Part shown: positions 1 through 9,960 of the stretch, piece by piece | Numbering within the stretch: position 1 is the stretch's first letter | Layout of the letters: each line of letters starts with the position of its first letter | Assembly (NCBI GenBank): GCA_032718475.1 | Contig: JAUCBJ010001409.1 | Span: 1 to 28,005, forward strand | Direction of reading: 5' to 3' | Origin: Nemertoderma westbladi | Lineage: Eukaryota; Xenacoelomorpha; Nemertodermatida; Nemertodermatidae | Length of the DNA stretch: 28,005 nucleotides | Translations under genes and position numbers: made by a program | The notes under the pieces: model-generated | Told to the model about the DNA's origin: nothing | Databases searched by the model: none | What the model saw: the letters and a program-made list of their open reading frames with translations, nothing else

Positions 1-2177
1 GCAGAAACTCTGGAAACAGTATTCGTGAACTTTACTAGCCTCGTTGCGCTCGTCCAAAACTTAGACTATTGCTTTGCTAGGACATTCCCCTTCCGGTAGT
101 CAAAACATGATGCACCAGATGATAGTAATAATAAAACCATCACTCACCTTCACCAGAAACTTTGAACTAGTGTAACTCAGAAGGCATATTATATTTAGTG
201 TACTTATACTTAAATTTAATTGAAACTACGTCTAGAGTGCCTGTTAATTCTGGCCTAATATTATGGAGCTAAGTGAGAATGCGGTGTACAAAAACAGGGA
301 AATATTATTAATTAATGTTGGATCGGTGTACTCGTACATATATGGGAACCTAGTGTATTGGGGTAGCAGGTATTAATTGTTCGATTAAGCTACGGTATAT
401 CGGGCATTCGAGAAGTAAGGGTATTCAAATTCAATACGCCCCAAGTTACATACCGGTACACTGGGCATAGCCTGTTCAACCGTGGGATATTGTACCAACG
501 TCCTTCTTCGATTTGTAAACTATGGAAAGTGCATCGGAAACTATAGCTACTGTGCGTTTACCAGAGAGGGGTAATTTATAAGAACTATCAGGTACGGTTC
601 GGTTAGAAACGTATCCTTATAAAATGTAAATGAATACAGTTCTTAATGTACTACTGGAAGTCACATTAAGCAAACAACACTGAGAGACGACAACAACCAT
701 TATTACTCGAGTAAAGAAATTAATTTTTGTGAATTTCTATTATGAATGGGAAAATTATACATAGTATCTAGGATATATTTGATCAATTTATATCCATTAT
801 ATCCCCATTTCATATGCTAAGACAATTGATTCTATAGAACTTCGAGGTCAATGACATTAACGTCGAAAATTCCATAATTTTCTGTGCAGGACGAAGCGGT
901 ATTAAGAAAGATGAGTTCTAATTAAAGTTTTAATTATTAAACATATCGGTATTAAACCAAAAACCCTATTTAATTTGATCCTGAAAAGTATTAAATAGGC
1001 ATGTGGGAAGCAATACATTTCAAAAACGGCTCAGCCGTAATATCATTTACACTTTAATCACTGATTCGAGACAATAATTATAATGACCTAGGGGTAATAC
1101 TATGACCAGTGAGGTCTCTTAATGGCTCAGAAAGGAGTATATGATAGCCGATACCGGAATAAACATGCATAATAAATAATAGGCCTAAGTGGTGGCATCG
1201 GCAGTCGGTCTAGCCAATCCAGTCAATTTTATGAGTTTTTCAACTTACGGATCGGAGCATGAAATTTATGGAACATGTGCAGAATTTTCAGCTGCATCTC
1301 ATTGGGAGAGCGACAGTTCCGATTAGCAACTTAAACAGAACAAACGGAGGGGCGTACTGTATCAATGCAAGGTTCCCTACTGAGTACTGTAACATTTATA
1401 TATATGGTTACCGGTACTTTGCTGTGCGTGGATACTGGAGGGTGATAGGACGAACTTATATCTCCAGCTATTTCGTACTCTGGTGAATAAAGTTAGAATA
1501 CCCTGACTGGACTACATTTACATAATAAATTAAGTAAAATAATAATGGCTAATTAATTTTATTGCGGCCATACTCATCCAAAACATAAGATATCTGCCCT
1601 GCCCTCTTTATAGGAGCAAAATAAACTTTCGAAAAATCTCATGTACTGAAAAAATGACCAGATATGTAAAAATGTCCACTGACGTTTTTTTAAATGGTTC
1701 ACAGACGAAGTTTATTTCCCATGTACGTATTTCATTTCATACGTGTTTATTATATTCTCTCTAGAAGATTTTTAAAATATATCTACTGCAGTCTGACTGA
1801 ATCGCTGCCACCTAAAAATGTATCCTATTAAAAAAGCAACAAATGTTTCTATTATTTATAATATAGAAAATAATATATTTAATACACTGAATGTCTAATA
1901 GGCCAATTTAATTTTTAGTTTAATTGAGTATTCTATTTCTTTGTGTGGAATTAATTTCGCACTACCAAATCCCCAGGGCGACATATTTTCCAGCTTTACA
2001 TCGCAGTGCGACATTATTTCTCCTCAGTATGACCCTACGCCGTACATTTTACTATGTATGTCCAGTCCAGTATACTGTATCCAGTATGTCGCAGCGTCAT
2101 TCTAAATATAATTACATGCCACGTCATTCGAATACACACTAACTATTTTACAATTTTAAATTTTACAAAAATGAAAT
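1..2177. other. AT-rich non-coding stretch, no gene seen
   Basis: I see no convincing coding region, RNA gene or transposon end here. The two short open frames (1259-1486 and 1924-2142) have no family-like motifs and no codon-like pattern, and they lie in AT-rich sequence with frequent stops. One TAGGCCTA-type word occurs near 1180. The stretch lies downstream, on the minus strand, of the p160-like gene and could be intron or intergenic DNA. If the splice donor at 2680 is used, 3' exons of that gene should lie here or further left, but I could not recognise one. Confidence 0.5.
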
Positions 2178-2244
2178 AGGTCAGAATCGAACCAGCATTC
2201 TTTACATTCATAACCCAACGCGTTATCCACTACGCCAAATTTAA
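2178..2244 (-). repeat. tRNA-derived repeat (tRNA-Arg-like SINE head or tRNA pseudogene)
   Basis: On the minus strand an A-box-like TGGCGTAGTGG (2227-2237) is followed by GATAACGCGTT and then a B-box-like GGTTCGATTCT (2183-2193), at normal tRNA spacing. The D-arm and following bases resemble eukaryotic tRNA-Arg genes, which typically carry ATGGATAACGCGTT. The anticodon stem and the acceptor stem do not pair well, so this is not a functional tRNA. It is more likely the head of a SINE or a decayed tRNA pseudogene. No clear tail or target duplication was found. Confidence 0.5.
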
Positions 2245-2671
2245 CACAATAAGAAAGTGTGTATAATTAACATGTCATACTCTCCTGTTTGAATTGAAGG
2301 TTGTTCTAGAATGTTTAAGTACGGCCTAACTACAAATAATTCCCCACAAATAAATAAAATTAGTTATAAATTATAAAATTGTATATTTTTATACAATTTT
2401 ACAAACTTTAAGCAGGTGTGTGCGGGGCATATAAATTCAGATATAGCAAATCCCGAAAAATCCCGATATTTTTCCATCGGGATCCCGTTGCAACACTAAT
2501 AAATAAAACCCCCATAAAATTAGGAATTTAAACGCCACCTTCGAATAAACGCCCACCTAATTGGAAATTTATATATAAACTGGAAGACCCGCAGCTCACA
2601 TAATATATCACTCATATAATATAATTGATAACAAAATGTGGTAGGCCTAACCTGATACTCATTGTCTGTCA
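2245..2671. other. non-coding segment next to the p160-like gene
   Basis: AT-rich sequence without a gene. It contains a hairpin (2374-2401) and a CCCGAAAAATCCCG/CATCGGGATCCCG stretch near 2450-2490 that ends in GCAACACTA, reminiscent of a hAT-type terminus; no partner end was found. On the minus strand no AATAAA or close poly(A) signal follows the 2672 stop codon within this segment. This agrees with the transcript continuing by splicing rather than ending here. Confidence 0.4.
2374..2401. repeat. perfect 12-bp stem, TTTT-loop hairpin
   Basis: TAAAATTGTATA (2374-2385) and TATACAATTTTA (2390-2401) are exact reverse complements separated by TTTT. It lies about 270 bp beyond the 3' end of the p160-like frame. 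In an animal genome this is more likely a small AT-rich foldback sequence than a functional terminator. Confidence 0.6.
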
Positions 2672-5416
2672 TTACTCACCATTAGCAATTTTGCTCTGAA
2701 ATTGAACTGCTGTGTCATTTATGTTGCAACATGATTCAATTGATCTTCCAGATATTTTCGGGGATACCATTGTAGGCTGCATGCCGGTATTTAAATGTTG
2801 GGGGCTTGGAATACCTTGTTGTGTAATGTGCCTGCTTACACCTTGATAGGGTGACACATGGGAGCGGACACCTTGATGCTGTGACAATTGAGAGCTTACA
2901 ACTTCGTGTTGTAACATTCGGGAGCGTATACCTTGGTGTGGCAACGCTTGGGGGCTTACACTTTGGTGTGGCGACGATTGTGTGCTTACAACATGACGCA
3001 CCCTTCTTGTATTTAATTTTCCATCAACATCGTTAACATTGTCTCGCATATCAGTCGCAGATGTATGACATTCAACTCGCGAAACTGCATTTCCCTTGTC
3101 CGTTAACCTGTTATGAAATTGATCTGTTGACACTTCCGACATCCACCTAACCCTAGATTCCCTTTGATCGGAGTTAGACCGTCCGATTGAATCGCGCAAA
3201 CCTTGTGCAAACAGAACATCTTCTCGCGATGGTAAACTAGTCGACAACGAGATCAATAGGTTTCGGAAATGTGGGTCACTATCCAAAGAACACGGGACGG
3301 TATCAGCCTGGAGCCGTTTGCATGGCTCACTCGCCCTGCGCTTACGAATCATATGAAACGACATGGGGTTCTGAGAAGACGCATTTTTGCTCGGTAAATA
3401 TTTGGTGGAGTCGCACACCATTACAGTCGGCTTGTCTGTGGCTTCACTTTGATCGCAGGTTATCGGCATAGTAAGCGGGAGCATGGGGAGGTCACTCTGC
3501 CTCCCTAATTGCTCCTCAATAAATTGGTCAACAATCGAAAGGAAATCGCTATCACAATCATTAGACATCTCCGAAACGGTGATCGGGGAGAGACCATTTG
3601 TTGTCGAGTGGGGCTCCTCATTGTCTGTTTCCTGGATTGTTGCTGGGCAGCTAATTTGCGATGGTAAAGTCTGCGGAGTAGATTGTGTCCAAGAAGTCCC
3701 TGGAATGTCGGTAGCCTCTTTTGCAAACACAATTTTAGAAGGATCTTTTCGCATAATATTAGCAGTATCGGTACTAGACTGCTGCAATAAAATTGTCAAA
3801 TTGGGATCATGGTGTGACCGTGGAGTACCAACAGAGTTTGATTTATTGGGAGTGGCAGAGACACCTGTAGTCGAAACACCAACATCGACGGTTGTTATCT
3901 GCATATCTTTTGATATAAGTTGATCTAGAAGAACATTTTTTTTCTGAATAGTATTTCCAGACTCGTAAGTACAAGGGAGCCTGGAGTTTTCCATTTTAGT
4001 CTCTCCACCCATTGCAGCATTAGACGCAATACAACGCAGCTGTAGTTGTCGTTGCAACGCCAATCTCGCGCGTAATTGGTTGTTATGTGGACCGATTTTC
4101 GATATATGACGATTTGAGACTTCAGGACCAGATGATGGTTGAGCAGTCATCACAAGTGAAGGTTTAAAATCTGGTGCCTCGCAGTTCTGAAAGGATGCAA
4201 TTTGTTCAATACATCTGGGAGCGATTTCATGTTTAAATTTTTTAAAGGGTTGTTGTTGATGAACTGTATCTGTAGATAAATTGTTCGAATTCCCAAGTAA
4301 CCTTGTTCCCAATTGTTGCAGTTGGTTGCCACAGAAAGCAGCTAAATCATCGGAAACGTTATCTCTGCAAATTGTTAGTGTAATAATAACTCCTTCAACA
4401 CGGTTTAGAGCACTTTCTAAGTTCATAGTGACTGTCATCCATGTCTGCTCCCCAAAAATTAATCGCACAACTGCGTTTTCTGTGGTTCCACGACACCAAG
4501 CCTCCTCGATTTGAGTATGCAAGCACTGGCGTTCCTCTGGATGAGAAATATTTAAAAGGCTACTGCCAATTACCAGCACAGTCTTCAAATAAGCATCCAA
4601 TTGGCTATTGACAAGTTGACAGGGATAGTATGCAACAATAACACCAGTTACATCAACTAGAAGTTTAAACATCTTCACGTTTCTTACATCAACGTCTGGC
4701 TTTCTGTATCGTTTGACCATGAATATGCTAAAAATTGCGGTATCATTATTGCTTTGGGTGATATACTCAGAATTTATAGGTATTTGTGTGCAAGCAAATA
4801 ATTGATAAGATGGAGGGACATTGGACCCTTTCTCCTTCACAAGCATATGCACTTTGAATGGTTTCTCATTGTTGATATTATCTGCTGGATATTGTGAAGT
4901 ACTAACTTCAGCAGCACAACCATGAAAATGTGCAAGGGCCATATTAAAGACACCATGATCATTTGAATGGATTATCTCGTAAATTGATCTGCCACGGAGG
5001 TCGCACTGACGCATTCCCAAATAAGAAAAAACATTCTCGGAAACAAATGTTATTTCGCCTTTAACACCCAAACAAAATAAGAATGCCTGTAATGCGTCAA
5101 ATATCATTGGTCCAAAAATGTCACTGAGGCGGCCTGGATTAGAAGTACTTGGTGTTGGGGTGGTGGTTGAGATATCACAACCTTGCAGAGCTGGTGAATG
5201 CAAAGGGGAGATTACAGGTCCACACACAATGGAATTAGCCCTGTTGTTAGAAATGTTACGGATATATGACTGCAATGATTGAGTTTGTAGTGTTGTGATT
5301 GTTGTAGTTGTTGTTGAAGCAATATACTGAGATCCACTAGGCCTATTGGTAGCTTCGCAAAATATCCTCTTATGTTTACCATCGGAAACATCATTATTCG
5401 GTGGATTGTTTTCCAT
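2672..5416 (-). CDS. p160/NCOA-like PAS-domain coactivator, bHLH missing, single long exon
   Basis: 914 residues. Around residues 101-235 a PAS-A-like domain is visible: GPMIFDALQAFLF, then ITFVSENVFSYLG, SIYEIIHSNDH and KVHMLVKEKG. This is the order and wording of the PAS region in p160 nuclear receptor coactivators (SRC/NCOA; Taiman in insects). A second, weaker PAS spans about 245-352. Further along are a Gln/Leu-rich NQLRARLALQRQLQLR (446-461), LLDQLI (496-501), an LXXLL motif LTILL (540-544) followed by QQSS as in NCOA receptor-interaction boxes, a basic RKRRASEPCKR patch (about 691-701; possible NLS), and 10-residue repeats (810-868). Family knowledge: p160 proteins bind liganded nuclear receptors through LXXLL helices and recruit acetyltransferases. 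The family is usually about 1,400-2,000 residues with an N-terminal bHLH, and no bHLH is seen here. The start is the first ATG after an in-frame TGA five codons upstream, with A at -3 and G at +4. The 3' end reads AATG/GTGAGTAATG, so the true exon may end at about 2682 and the last codons be intronic. The protein could instead be another PAS coactivator. Confidence 0.65.
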   Translation of the reverse strand: MENNPPNNDVSDGKHKRIFCEATNRPSGSQYIASTTTTTITTLQTQSLQSYIRNISNNRANSIVCGPVISPLHSPALQGCDISTTTPTPSTSNPGRLSDIFGPMIFDALQAFLFCLGVKGEITFVSENVFSYLGMRQCDLRGRSIYEIIHSNDHGVFNMALAHFHGCAAEVSTSQYPADNINNEKPFKVHMLVKEKGSNVPPSYQLFACTQIPINSEYITQSNNDTAIFSIFMVKRYRKPDVDVRNVKMFKLLVDVTGVIVAYYPCQLVNSQLDAYLKTVLVIGSSLLNISHPEERQCLHTQIEEAWCRGTTENAVVRLIFGEQTWMTVTMNLESALNRVEGVIITLTICRDNVSDDLAAFCGNQLQQLGTRLLGNSNNLSTDTVHQQQPFKKFKHEIAPRCIEQIASFQNCEAPDFKPSLVMTAQPSSGPEVSNRHISKIGPHNNQLRARLALQRQLQLRCIASNAAMGGETKMENSRLPCTYESGNTIQKKNVLLDQLISKDMQITTVDVGVSTTGVSATPNKSNSVGTPRSHHDPNLTILLQQSSTDTANIMRKDPSKIVFAKEATDIPGTSWTQSTPQTLPSQISCPATIQETDNEEPHSTTNGLSPITVSEMSNDCDSDFLSIVDQFIEEQLGRQSDLPMLPLTMPITCDQSEATDKPTVMVCDSTKYLPSKNASSQNPMSFHMIRKRRASEPCKRLQADTVPCSLDSDPHFRNLLISLSTSLPSREDVLFAQGLRDSIGRSNSDQRESRVRWMSEVSTDQFHNRLTDKGNAVSRVECHTSATDMRDNVNDVDGKLNTRRVRHVVSTQSSPHQSVSPQALPHQGIRSRMLQHEVVSSQLSQHQGVRSHVSPYQGVSRHITQQGIPSPQHLNTGMQPTMVSPKISGRSIESCCNINDTAVQFQSKIANGE
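2813..2989 (-). repeat. in-frame 30-bp tandem repeat (10-residue units) inside the p160-like CDS
   Basis: Six consecutive units of about 30 bp encode residues 810-868: VSTQSSPHQS, VSPQALPHQG, IRSRMLQHEV, VSSQLSQHQG, VRSHVSPYQG and VSRHITQQG (the last one residue short). The pattern is (V/I)xSxxxxHQG. Units are diverged at DNA level but keep frame, which suggests coding constraint or a recent minisatellite. The Ser/Gln/His-rich composition suggests a disordered tail. Confidence 0.85.
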
Positions 5417-5499
5417 TTTTAGAAATAGTCATCTAAGTGTTAAATGATTCTGACTGTCTGACGATGATCTGATAGCAGGATAGTCAGATAGTAGGCCTA
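5417..5499 (-). promoter_or_regulatory. short 5' flank of the p160-like gene between ATG and transposon
   Basis: Only about 83 bp separate the start codon from the terminal inverted repeat at 5500. On the minus strand the flank contains a weak acceptor-like AACACTTAG about 16 bp before the ATG and the genomic TAGGCCTA octamer at 5492-5499. There is no TATA box or clear initiator. Either the 5' UTR is spliced from beyond the element, or transcription starts in this strip or within the transposon. Confidence 0.3.
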
Positions 5500-6494
5500 C
5501 AGTTAGGTACAATGGCCAAATCTGGCAATGATTGTGATTGCCATATTTGGCAACCAAGCAAAATCTGGCGGCATTTCTGATTGCCTGATTTGGCAACTAT
5601 ATAAACCTGTTGTTGCCATATTTCAGTATTTGGCAACTTAAATAACTCATAGAATATGGCTCTGCATCATTAGATTAAGTCTTTCTATCAGTCTATGGCT
5701 GTATGGCAGTATGGTCATTCCTTAGATCCTGAAATGTTAATGGGTAGGGCCAGGTTATACTTATAGTGGCATATTCAAACCAACTGACCAATATACCCTA
5801 ATAAACGAGAGTCAATAACACAAACACAGGCAGACAGGTGATAGTTTACTTTTGCTAGTACAGTGGTAATCTCTGGTGCTGCTTGGGGAGGTGGTTGATT
5901 GTTGCTTGTACGGTACCAATAACATGAATAATAGTTAAGATTGTAACTGTGTAATGCTGATACAATTGCCCTGCAATCTAAATTATCCTTCACTCTGTAT
6001 ACAGTCGGTGATATAGGCGATTTTGGACTTGATCCAATTTTGGAACTTGCTAAGTCAAAATTGGACTTCCAATCCAATATCGGAATTAATTTTGATATGA
6101 ATTACAGTGAATTTTCCACGGCCTACAATTTTTTCAGACGGGATCTGAAATTTAACCTACATGTTCTTTACTACAAAATAAGAGTTTTAACCGTGCACGA
6201 GAAAATTTCACGGTGCACCACAAAGACAACCGACATTTAAAGTTTTGCGCATTCAATTTTGGACTTTAGGTCCAATTTTGTCTTTCCATCAGCACTATAC
6301 TACTGTACTACACTGTAGGTACAGTACACTGCAGTAAAATGGCAGAATGGGTAGCGTATTGTTTCTATTGAACAGCACATAGCAGCACTTAGCACTTTAA
6401 GTCCACAGTTGTCAGAATGAAATTTATCTTATTTACTCTATTTTGTTTCACTTTGTCAATGTACGTACATACGTAAATAGATTTTAAAAACTAG

Positions 6495-7352
6495 AACTGT
6501 AACAATCTGTTGAAATGATTAAGATACCTTCCATGTCCTTCACGCAGTATGTGAGATACTGAAACAATCCATTGAAACGTTTAAGAGACCTTCGTGCAGC
6601 ATGTGGGGCACTGTAACAATCTGATGAAACGTTTAAGAGACCTTCGTGCAGCATGTTGGATACTGAAACAATCTGTTGAAACGTTTAAGAGACCTTTGTG
6701 CAGCACATGCGATACTGTAACATTGTAAAACAATCTGATGAAACGTTTGAGAGACCTTCGCGAAGTATGTGAAATACTGAAACAATATGTTAAAACGTTT
6801 GAGACCTTCGCGCAGCATGTGGAGAACTGTAACATTGTGTAACAAGCTGTTGAAACGTTTAAGAGACCTTCGCGCAGCACGTGGCGTACTCCAACATTGT
6901 GTAACAAACTGTTGAAACGTTTAAGAGACCTTCACGGAGCACGTGGCTTGCTGTAACATTGTAACAAGCTGTTGGAAAGTTTAAGAGTCCTTCGCGCAGC
7001 ACGTGGCGTACTGTAACATTGTTAACAAGCTGTTGAAACATTTAATAGACCTACGTGCCAGCACATGGGGTACCGTACTGAAACAATCTGTTGAAACGTT
7101 TGAGAGACCTTCGCGCAGCACGTGGCGCACTGTAACATTGTGTAACAACTAACAAGCTGTTGAAACGTTTAAGAGACCTTCGCGCAGCACGTGGCGTACT
7201 CCAACATTGTGTAACAAACTGTTGAAACGTTTAAGATACCTTCGCGTTCGCGCAGTATGTGAGATACTAAAACAATCTGTTGAAACGGTTCAAAGGCCTT
7301 CGCGCAGCACATGAGACACTAAAACAATATATTGAAACGATTAAAAGGTCTA
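6495..7352. repeat. tandem satellite, about 61-bp unit, roughly 14 copies
   Basis: A core of GTTGAAACGTTTAAGAGACC followed by TTCGCGCAGCACGTGGCG and CTGTAACATTGTGTAACAA recurs every 52-68 bp, with small indels between units. Five units carry a perfect CACGTG palindrome (6878, 6940, 7000, 7119 and 7188). Short open frames across it on the minus strand simply translate the repeat and are not genes. The array forms the centre of the foldback element at 5500-8932. Confidence 0.9.
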
Positions 7353-7563
7353 TTTATTTTCCATCATAGCTAACACCCCAATTCATGATATTGGCTGAGG
7401 CTGATTGAAGGGGATAATCTTTTTAGGCTCATTTAGCCAAGGAATGCCTGTTCACCACCATGGATGATATTCTATAGTACCGTAAACCTATTCCATTATG
7501 TTTTCAAAAGTTGCCTTGGTTCCCATTTATCGACCACTCACAAGGACCATCTTGGGATCGAAA

Positions 7564-7624
7564 CTGGGCTTCCTAATTGGAAGCCCAGGAATGTCACCAA
7601 TAGACCAAGCTGATGCTTGGTCTA
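7564..7624. repeat. two consecutive perfect 10-bp stem-loops
   Basis: CTGGGCTTCC (7564-7573) pairs with GGAAGCCCAG (7579-7588) across TAATT. Twelve bases later TAGACCAAGC (7601-7610) pairs with GCTTGGTCTA (7615-7624) across TGAT. Both stems are exact. They sit between the satellite and the right arm of the foldback element, and are followed by further AGCTGCAGCT and AGCTGTACAGCT palindromes. Confidence 0.8.
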
Positions 7625-8932
7625 GGGTCTAGCTGCAGCTGTGCTTCTAGCGTAAAACTGTGCTGTACAGCTGTACAGGGTACAGCTCTAGTCGTGCCCA
7701 TATAGCCTTATGGTCGGACCCCTGTGCCTGTACCTTGTTATACTAGTGTTACAGCAGTCATCCTCCATAGCATCTCTGCAAACAAAGTCCAATTTTGGAA
7801 TGTATGAATACATTTCTGCAAAAGCATGGTAGGAATAATGAATTTGGCACAAAAAACATATATCTATTGAAAAATGATAGAATTTATGATTGAAATATAC
7901 TTGCAGGACTTTAAAATATTTTTTTTTAATTTAGAAAAGTCCAATTTTGGAGTGTATTCCGATTTCGGAATCTACCCTCGCACAAAGTTCCAAAATTGGA
8001 ATAAGTCCAAAATCGCCTATATCACCGACTGGTATAGTGAAGGTACACTCTGTATCAGTATATCTATATTTACATTCACACATATAACATTATAATGAAA
8101 ATCATTTCATCCCGTTTTTCATTAGGGCCTACTAGAAAAAATTTGGTTGAATCTCTTAGCATGCGTTTTGGTTTTCTCAGTCTTTCTAAGTTTTAACACA
8201 AATTCTATTTTTCTTCTGGCACGCCGTTTCTCAAACTTTAACATTTAACAGTTTAACTGTTTAATGCCCCCTTGCCTGCTTGCTGCCTTGTGGTGATGTC
8301 CACGTTGTCAAATGTTATTAGGGCCTACATTTAGTTCCATTTCAGCCTTTGATGCATGTGATTCTTTAGTTTTGTTTATGCCTATACCAGTCTGCCAGTA
8401 CATTACTACCACTATCTGTTACAGACTCATCCATCTGTCCATTTAACATATTAACAACATATCATATACCAGTACATTCTGACATTTCATCGACTAATGT
8501 TTATTAATCACCACAACCTGACAACTCGACAAGGGTAAGCAAGCAGTAAGCAATTTTGAAGTAATTTACAATGACAGAGTAACTGACAGACTGACAGCGA
8601 CAGGGCTGCACAATAATACGGTAATAGGCCTAATGGTTGCCAAAAATGGCAACCATTATTTTACTTTAATTTTAATGGTTGCCAAAAATGGCAATAATTA
8701 TTTTAGGCAAATTTCGGCCTATTGCTAAGAGAAATTCAGACGATGAATTTTTTTCTTATACGGTCAATTATATTTAAATTTCGCGCTCTTTTCACTTACC
8801 TATTTACCAAAATGCGATTTTGCTTCTGGGCGTGCGAAAATTAGAAAAACCAAAAGTTGCCAGATTTGGCAATAAACATTGCCATATGTGGCAACTTTTG
8901 AGGTTGCCAGATTTGGCCATTGTACCTAACTG

Positions 8933-9306
8933 CTAGTCTGCTAGTCTAGTAGAGTTGCTGAGTAAGTAGGCCTATAAATCAATTATCGGCAATCGGTACA
9001 CAGGTACCGTACCGGTAGGCCTAGTTATTTTGTATTTAAACACTCAAAATACAAGCGCTTTTTATTATATTATTTATAGGCTACTCCAGTCACCAGTCAG
9101 CCAGTTGACATTATCGGTACTACTCGATATGTGAAAGTACTGAAACATGATAGCATGATTGTAATAAGGTCGGCTGGTAAGCCAGTCAGCATCATTTAGT
9201 AAGTCTATTGCTGTATGCCTAGGCCTATCACAGTATCAGCAGCACCATGCTGTTTTTTTTTCATTTCAGGTTTTAATAAATGCCTGTATGTAATTCTAAA
9301 CACTGA
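8933..9306. other. spacer between the two foldback elements
   Basis: No gene is seen. There are three TAGGCCTA-type words (near 8968, 9016 and 9219), a dense run of GGTACC/ACCGGT-like words near 8995-9020, and short AGCCAG/CTGGCT repeats. TTTTTTTTCATTTCAG at about 9255-9270 looks like a splice acceptor on the plus strand, but no convincing exon follows before the next element begins. Confidence 0.4.
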
Positions 9307-9674
9307 TGGTCGTCACCTTCAAGGCTGCAAGGCAGAACCCCCTAAGTCGATTTTTTTCGATTTTCATGTTTTTGACTTTTTGGGTAATTCGATATCGGCT
9401 TTTTCGTCTGGCAGAACCCCGAAGCTTTTCTACCAGCCATTTTTGAGTTATAAGCCAAAGACAGTTCCCCGTAACTTATGCCCACTTCGAGGCAGAACCC
9501 CACAAGTCAATAATTGGCTTGCAAAACACCGTAAATTCAAGTATATGAAATTCAGTCCACCTGGCAAAACCCCTTAAATCAGAAGTAACAACCTGTGAAA
9601 CCCCTTAAATCAGAAACAATAGCCTGGCAAAACCCCGTAATTTATCATTTATATACTTGTTTGTATTGCGGCTA

Positions 9675-9755
9675 GGACACAAACATTATTGATGGACACA
9701 AACATTAATGAGGGACACACATTAAGGGGCACAAAACATTAATAGGGGTCCATGG
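9675..9755 (-). repeat. inverted copies of the 19-bp minisatellite
   Basis: Three to four diverged units of the form GGGACACAAACATTAATGA occur here. They are the reverse complement of the array at 10361-11150. The flip of orientation within one element makes this a potential large stem. Confidence 0.75.
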
Positions 9756-9960
9756 TTGCCAATGGATATTAATATGAGCGATGGTGATGCTTGCCATCAG
9801 ACGATCAGATATTAAGTGATTAACTGAAAAAATACTGCCATGGGAACGTGAGCTTCGATCAAAGTACCGCCGTTTTGTATACATTCCATCTTCCTACTTA
9901 GATGGAAATTAATTGAAAGCGACGTTCGGTTACGTTGTTCAGCTGCCTGTTTTGCTGATA

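Larger units (their letters stand above)
5500..8932. mobile_element. foldback-type DNA element with long imperfect arms and an internal satellite
   Basis: The ends are 29-bp perfect inverted repeats: 5500-5528 begins CAGTTAGGTACAATGGCC and 8904-8932 is its complement. Farther in, 6003-6030 is the perfect complement of 8003-8030, and the match continues with 2 mismatches to 6047/7986. The arms are packed with small TTGCCA...TGGCAA and TCCAATTTTGGA palindromes, for example the hairpins at 8633-8656 and 8852-8899. A CTA triplet flanks both sides (5497-5499, 8933-8935), a possible 3-bp target duplication that could be chance. No transposase frame is present, so it would be non-autonomous. The superfamily is not assignable from this. 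It lies immediately upstream of the p160-like gene. Confidence 0.75.

Noticed and set aside
2440-2500. Possible hAT-type terminus (CGGGATCCCGTTGCAACACTA)
   Set aside because: The end looks right, but no partner end or target duplication could be found on the left, so it was not called as an element.
3271-3923. Plus-strand frames opposite the p160-like gene
   Set aside because: They are antisense shadows of the long coding frame; their residue patterns match no family.
5530-5640. TTGCCA...TGGCAA palindromes as NFI binding sites
   Set aside because: NFI needs TTGGC(N5)GCCAA, and the half sites here are mostly in the opposite order. The words belong to the foldback arms.
6581-7041. Overlapping 60-108 codon minus-strand frames across the 61-bp satellite
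   Set aside because: They translate the repeat unit over and over (VLREGLLNVST-like) in more than one frame. This is a by-product of a unit with few stop codons.
9255-9275. Strong-looking splice acceptor TTTTTTTTCATTTCAG
   Set aside because: Nothing exon-like follows; the next 40 bp lead into a transposon end.
9215-9577. 120-codon plus-strand frame and neighbours at 9812-10104
   Set aside because: It runs through the inverted end and arm repeats of the second foldback element and through poly-C tracts, with no family-like motifs.
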